This document shows positions 59,128 to 64,000 of a stretch of 64,000 bases of DNA, one piece after another (the stretch's first letter is position 1; each line of letters opens with the position of its first letter). This DNA is from Plantago major (lineage: Eukaryota > Streptophyta > Magnoliopsida > Lamiales > Plantaginaceae), in assembly GCA_026545765.1 (NCBI GenBank), contig CM048843.1, positions 21,945,646 to 22,009,645 on the forward strand, given 5' to 3'. The notes beneath the pieces were generated by a model. That model saw nothing but the letters and a program-made list of their open reading frames with translations. It searched no databases and was not told where the DNA came from. The translations under genes and the position numbers were made by a program.

Positions 59128-59790
59128 AATTAAGAAGAATGTTGTTTTACACTTAATTTAACTTTGAGTTTACTAAAACCTTTCTTTTTTACATTTTGCA
59201 CCAAAACGCTTCAAAACTATCAGAACACAAAGGTTGTATGAACATTTTCAATTTTACTTTAATTGATGGTATTATATTTTCATGTTGCATTTACATGTTA
59301 TCATTTCTTTTCAATCCTTACTTATGTGTGATTGATCTCAATGATGTTCACAAGAAATAATGACATTGAACAATATGAAACGTCCAAGAAGATACCTATG
59401 TGAACACTGCTGTCCATGGACGTTTCTTGTGTTCAATACCACTATTTCTTGTGAACATCACTGAGATCAATCATACATGAGTAAGGATTGAAAAAGAAAG
59501 CATGAAAACAAGTACAAATGCAAGCATGAACCCCGAAGGAGACTTCAATCTCATTATTGTCATCCATGTGCTATGCTGTTGAAGAAATTAATAATAAAAA
59601 CACAGAACAATGAAGGGGGAATATAATATCATCAATTAAGAGTAAAATTGAGAAAATTTTCATACAACCTTTGTGTAACGACAAATTTTTTTGAAACATT
59701 TTGGTGCAAACTGTAAAAAAATAAAGGTTTTAGTGCAAACTCAAAGTGAGCCAAAAGGTTTAAGTGTAAAACAAAATTTTCTCAATTAAG
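59128..59790. repeat. Long foldback (hairpin) element
   Basis: Arms of about 250 bases pair across a 30-base loop (59387-59416). Near the apex CACAAGAAAT...GAAACGTCCA pairs with TGGACGTTTC...ATTTCTTGTG; the outer ends pair through TTGTTTTACACTT. The right arm carries about 110 extra bases. No gene inside and no clear target duplication. It resembles a foldback or MULE-type MITE. Confidence 0.8.
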
Positions 59791-59888
59791 AAAGTAATTG
59801 TAATTGTAATGAAACTAAATACGTAATGCTATACGTGTAATTATAAATCTAATAAATTTAGACGTGTCAAGTAAATTATCCAATTATG

Positions 59889-60010
59889 AATCCCGATCGT
59901 TCATGGATGTACCGTCGCACTGTTAATGGCAGTATTCAATCTAGTTTTGTGGAAGGGGTTAAAGCGTTCATCGCTTTTGCACTTACACAGACTACTTGTT
60001 TGAGTGGGGG
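59889..60010 (+). pseudogene. Transposase-associated domain remnant of TNP2
   Basis: Reads DRSWMYRRTVNGSIQSSFVE, then GVKAFIAFALTQ, closely matching both N-terminal copies in relic 1. It stops within a few codons and the remaining TNP2 body is missing; the second gene's exons follow about 200 bases later. Confidence 0.75.
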
Positions 60011-60216
60011 ATGATGAAGTGCCCAATATATAGACTTAACCACAGGCGAGGAGGACGAGGGTATGTGTGTATGGTAGATTATATGTATATATACTGTTAG
60101 TTGTTGATTATCCCATATTTTTGCGCTTTATTACATGTCAAATGTATATGTTTTACATGCAAATTCACGGTAATTTACTAACACATTTTTTTTCTATTTG
60201 TTGTATGTTTTTGCAG

Positions 60217-60494
60217 ATTCCGCGGCATAGGAGACCTACATATCGTCCTCCCGCATCGAGTGGGATCCTTGGTGGTTCTGGTACAGGCAGTACACCACAG
60301 TGGAGCGAGTAGTTCTTCTATGGGCTTTGATATTGGTGGGAGCAGCCAGTCTACGGTTCCTGAGACTCCACCGAGCTCGAGCACGGGCCAGTCGCATGTC
60401 TAGGCTGACTTACCCCAAGACCGTGCTATACCACTTCAAGAAGGCTAAGCTGAAGGACGACATTTGGGTGGGCGAGAAGTCCAAGCGTATTGCG
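60217..60494 (+). pseudogene. Exon of the second CACTA gene (relic 3)
   Basis: Bounded by TTTTTGCAG and GCG|GTACGT. The end encodes YPKTVLYHFKKAKLKDDIWV then GEKSKRIA, homologous to the relic 1 exon at 476-571. The first part (a Ser/Gly/Pro-rich stretch) shifts frame or holds a stop. Confidence 0.6.
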
Positions 60495-60583
60495 GTACGT
60501 TTCTTTGTTAAGGTTCACATTTGTATTTGTGTATTATAAGAGATTCCTAAAACTGCATCTCATTTTGTACTTTACGATTGCAG

Positions 60584-60958
60584 AGTGAGATCGAGAGGAG
60601 GATCGACGGTCGGGAGCTATCGATTCAAGAGCAAAACCAAATCTTCTTTGCCGTCAACCCAATGGACAGCAAGGGTCGAGTGTATGGAATTGGAAGTTTC
60701 GGCCCTACATTGACGGGTCCTAGCTTCTCAGTGTCCCAGGCATCCACACGAGCTGATGTTTTCACACAAGACCAGGTCCAGGAGATGATGACTCCTCTCC
60801 AAGAGGAGTTAGCTAGAAACAAGGAAGAGATTGAGCAAACCAAGGCAAGTTACCAGCAAGTGCTTGAGAACCAGGCTCGTATGGCTCAGCAAGTGGATGC
60901 TTTGACCCAAATGATCTTGACGACCCAACAACGACCGCCTCCTCTGGCCAATTCTTAG
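60584..60958 (+). pseudogene. Last exon of the second CACTA gene (relic 3, Transposase_24-like)
   Basis: After a TACGATTGCAG acceptor it reads SEIERRIDGRELSIQEQNQI, then FFAVNPMDSKGRVYGIGSFG and a Gln/Glu coiled coil ending HLxQ-like at PPPLANS. It is open over its full length and collinear with 74-379 of relic 1. A Transposase_24-type accessory protein is the best reading. The 3' UTR-like region to 61180 contains nothing else. Confidence 0.72.
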
Positions 60959-61184
60959 TTACATTGGACTTATGCTTATGGTGTTTATGCTACATATACA
61001 CTATTTCATCTTCTGTACGGATATTTAGTCTTCGGTTTGGATAATTTGTATTCGTCGAATCTCTATTGTTAATTAATACAATTTAATTATTTCGGGTATA
61101 TTATCTACAATTATATTGTGTGAAAAACAGGTAAAATGTGAAACAGGAATTAAAATTTAAAAAAAAATTAAAAAATAGGTTTTT

Positions 61185-61447
61185 TAGCGACGGATTAAAA
61201 ATGCCGACTTTGGGCGAATTAGGGCTGGGACTTTTAGAGACGGGTTAGGAATCTGTCTCTAACAGTCCCAGCCAGTTAGGGACGGATAGTAATCCGTCCC
61301 TAAATCGCAACGGAAGGTCAACGGATTTATCCATCGCGAATTAGGGACGGATTCCTTATCCATCCCATTCGTTTGAGACGCCGTTTTTAAGACGGGCGTC
61401 TCATCCGTCGTCCGATCCGTCGCTAAAGCCCGATTTTTTTTTTAGTG
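61185..61447 (+). repeat. Right subterminal region of CACTA relic 3
   Basis: About ten GACGGAT/ATCCGTC variants and several AGGGACGGAT words, ending in TTTTTTTAGTG. Confidence 0.75.
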
Positions 61448-61630
61448 ATACGACCTCTAGATAACTTATTTATGCATCATTTTAATTTTCTCGTCTCTAC
61501 CACTTCAACCAATTATTTCATTACATACTCATGTGTTTTTATCATAAACTAGGATGTGAGAACACGCTACGCGTGTTATTGTGGCACATAGTTACAGTTA
61601 TCGAAGACGTATACGAAGGCAAGTAATATT

Positions 61631-63217
61631 TGTTGGTCCAGATAACAGCAAAGTAAAAGACTAGAGGGGGGGGGGGTGAATAGTCTTTTAAAACTTTTGT
61701 CGATAAACAAAGTTTCTCAGATATCTGATACTTAATTTCAGAGAGCGGAAGACTTTTCTGTAATAAGTGCACATGCTCAGCAAGATAAGTGTAAATACTT
61801 TGCAAGATAAATAAAGCAAGTAATAAACTGCAGAAAGTAAATAACACAAGTCTTTTTATAGTGGTATCTGAAGGTGGCGTAATCCTTCAACTAATCCACT
61901 TCGGCCTTTCTCAGACCTAGAATCCACTAAGACAGATAATTGAGGTAACCTTACAGGTATCTTCTCTAGATTCCTAAATACACTAGGTTCCTAACCAAGT
62001 GTTCCCCCTGAGTTATTCCCCGGCTTTCACAGCCAAGTACTTTCTGTACTCAGAAACCTTTTGAGCTATTCCTTAGTTTCCCAAACTAAGTACTTCCTAT
62101 GCTCACTAACCTTGGAGTTATTCCTTAGTTTCCCAAACTAAGTACTTCCTGTACTCCACGCCGATTAAGGTGTTGGTTAAGGTAGTTTGTCAGGTGAGCT
62201 TCTTTAATAACTTGTTCAGTTATTCAGATAGCTCTATGAATCAAGTATACTTAATACACTTTGCAATGTATGGTATCTTGTTCTTTACTGACCCAAGTCT
62301 ATGATAAGTGTTCAAGAGAATGAATCTCATATATGAAATCTTAGTTCAACTCTTTCACAAATAACAATGCTTGTTAAGGATCAGGACACTTAGAACTTGT
62401 GTGCTACTTAGAATCAAGAGCTTTGGTCGCAACAGAAAGCTTGAAGGTAAGTAGTGTGCTTGAGAGAGCTTATGAGAGTATTCAATATAAGTTCAGTGAT
62501 CTAAGGTGTGTTCTCAAGTAGTCTAAGTGTTGATATTTATAGATGAATTTGAGTGCCGTTTGAATAGTATCCGTTAGGCTTAACTCAATTTCAAACTATT
62601 GATATCTGAGTATAGTCGTAGTAGTTTGTCTTCTTCTTCGGTTACCGCTTTTGTTCGTGACATTTCGCCGCGCATTTAATGCATCAGATTATACTTTGTC
62701 TTGTAGTGCCAACGGAACTATGCATGCTTTCTGAAGCCTTGCACGTCCTTTTCTAGAGACTATCACAACTCCATATACCACTTGTTAAAAATATATTGTT
62801 TCCCGGAAACATAATCTTTATCCAAGGTATCTGAGTGTAGATATCTGTTGGCACTTTTCCTCGTTTCAGAAACTTTTTATTTCTCAGATATCTTTTGCAA
62901 CACCGTTTATTTAAAAATGCTTGTGTCTTCAAGATATCTGGTCATAGGTATCTGAAAAACCTTTGTCTTCAAAATCTTGTGCGCCTTGATCTTCAAAATT
63001 TGTTAAACTTTTCTCATGGATGCCTTCTTCTTGGTCTTCTTCAGAGAATAAAAATTACATTCAGAGACCTAACATCCTATACAAGATTTGCTAGACTATC
63101 ATACTTAGTGAGTTTCCTCTTTTACAGTGTTCAAGTGAACCAAGAGTACTAACCACCTTTCTGAGCTAAGATAAGTCATTAGATTGCTGATCAAAATCTA
63201 AACATATATTCCTAACA
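61631..63217 (-). repeat. 3' LTR of SIRE-type copy C
   Basis: 1587 bp, TGTTAGG...CCAACA on the minus strand. Contains the three modules (62009-62157 on the plus strand), a TATA-like CTATAAATATC and an 11-base poly(G)/poly(C) tract near the end. TCCCCCATTTTGATC just outside (63218-63235) is the purine tract. Confidence 0.9.
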
Positions 63218-63599
63218 AATTTCCCCCATTTTGATCATTCAACGATGACTATCTGACCTATTACAAATCTGGATGAGAAAACAATCCATCACTTAATCAT
63301 TTCTTATGATTTTTCAATTCGTATAATTATGCGTAGTAAACATCAACCAAATCACAAGGTGTGATCTTTGCTAACAAGTTATCTTTTATAGAAATTGATA
63401 TCTGAGAGTAGGTTCATCAGATAAGTTACAAAGAAAGTTCAGAGATAACTTTAATACAAGATAAAACAACATTTCTGCTCAGTCAGCAAGATACAAAATA
63501 CATAGTTTAAATTAGGACAACAGGAATAACCAAGCTCCAAGTAGACATCCTAATAAACTAGTCTTCAAGTCTTCAACACTTCAAGTCTTCAAAAGCAGT

Positions 63600-64000
63600 T
63601 CCATGGATCAATCTGCAAATTTGACATCATCAGAGTAGTCATAGAGAAGTGTTCTAACAATCATCTCTGTGTCTCTGGCAAATCCACAGACTTCCTTGTA
63701 GGTTTTGGTAGGATTCTTCTTGGCAAAGTGCTTGACCCACAGATACTTTTCCCACTTCTAGGCATGCTCGATTCTGATATCTGATAGCTTGAAGTATTCA
63801 TATATGATCTTCATATATTTGATGTCACCCTTGTATTGATCTTCAGTCAAGTAGAAGGACTCATAGGGTTCCACAACAAGTCTTGCTCTTGTGTTCGCTC
63901 CAAAGGATGTTGGAATTTTGTGCACATCATCCTGCTTTCCATAAGGACATTCGCCGAGAGGTCCTTTTCATGGCTTCTATTATCTTGATTACTTCAAAAT
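63600..64000 (-). pseudogene. C-terminal part of the 3' coding region, copy C (fossil)
   Basis: The minus strand matches the last 130 codons of the copy A region, including the VCGFARDT block and the YLTEDQYKGD-like block. Broken. Confidence 0.7.

Larger units (their letters stand above)
58299..61447 (+). mobile_element. CACTA (En/Spm) relic 3, internally deleted
   Basis: The right end reads TTTTTTAGTG (CACTAAAAAA inward); the left end reads CATTACGCAACAG, one base off CACTA. Both are followed inward by GACGGAT/ATCCGTC words. The leader around 58620-58720 (CCGGCYAA..., TCGTTGGACAAGGAACTCG) matches the leader of relic 1 near 5270-5330 inverted, so the two elements are related. Only the start of TNP2 and the last exons of the second gene remain. 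A 660-bp foldback lies between leader and TNP2. Matching 3-bp duplications were not found, so the left boundary is uncertain. Confidence 0.72.
61631..64000 (-). mobile_element. SIRE/Maximus-type copia element, copy C (3' part, runs off the window)
   Basis: An LTR like those of copies A and B in inverse orientation is preceded (at higher coordinates) by a purine tract and the C-terminal part of the 3' coding region. Gag, pol and the other LTR would lie beyond the right edge. The visible part of the coding region is broken. It inserted about 180 bases from the end of CACTA relic 3. Confidence 0.88.

Overview
This is nuclear DNA of a eudicot plant. It is AT-rich, gene-poor and packed with plant transposon families, with one intact-looking disease-resistance gene of the R1/late-blight CC-NBS-LRR type. 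That family is common in asterids such as Solanales and Lamiales; the asterid placement is an inference, not a demonstration.

Layout. 1-5712: decayed CACTA (En/Spm) transposon on the minus strand, running off the left edge. 5713-10243: small DNA transposons (a Mutator-like element with 9-bp target duplications, a Tourist MITE, a decayed Stowaway-like element), a tRNA-Gly(UCC)-like gene and a short Myb/SANT-like fragment. 10254-27678: a Mutator-like element with 10-bp target duplications, split by a long Ty1/copia element of SIRE/Maximus type (copy A, 10790-27042, perfect 5-bp target duplication) and carrying a Tourist MITE in its right arm. 28929-31728: the CC-NBS-LRR gene on the minus strand, probably with one small 3' intron. 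31729-45423: non-coding, with Stowaway MITEs, a non-autonomous CACTA element holding a (CCA)-rich block, a Helitron end, tRNA-derived SINE sequences and several tandem arrays. 45424-55075: a 5'-incomplete second SIRE-type copy (B), abutting a broken TNT1-like copia element (55076 to about 58298). 58299-61447: another CACTA relic containing a long foldback element. 61631-64000: 3' part of a third SIRE-type copy (C, minus strand), running off the right edge.

The resistance gene is the only convincing host protein gene. The most interesting signals lie in the SIRE-type family. Its LTR carries three tandem two-stem modules whose stems change in a compensatory way between modules and between copies. 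The spacer downstream of pol holds an array of short hairpins, nearly all with a 7-nt loop close to ACGGGTA and variable paired stems. The large extra coding region at the 3' side has its own conserved TATA box and a run of intron-like segments. Together these suggest, as inference, that the 3' region is or was a separately expressed, spliced unit with structured RNA around it.

The virus-like elements are treated as fossils: they are named, bounded and described by parts only.
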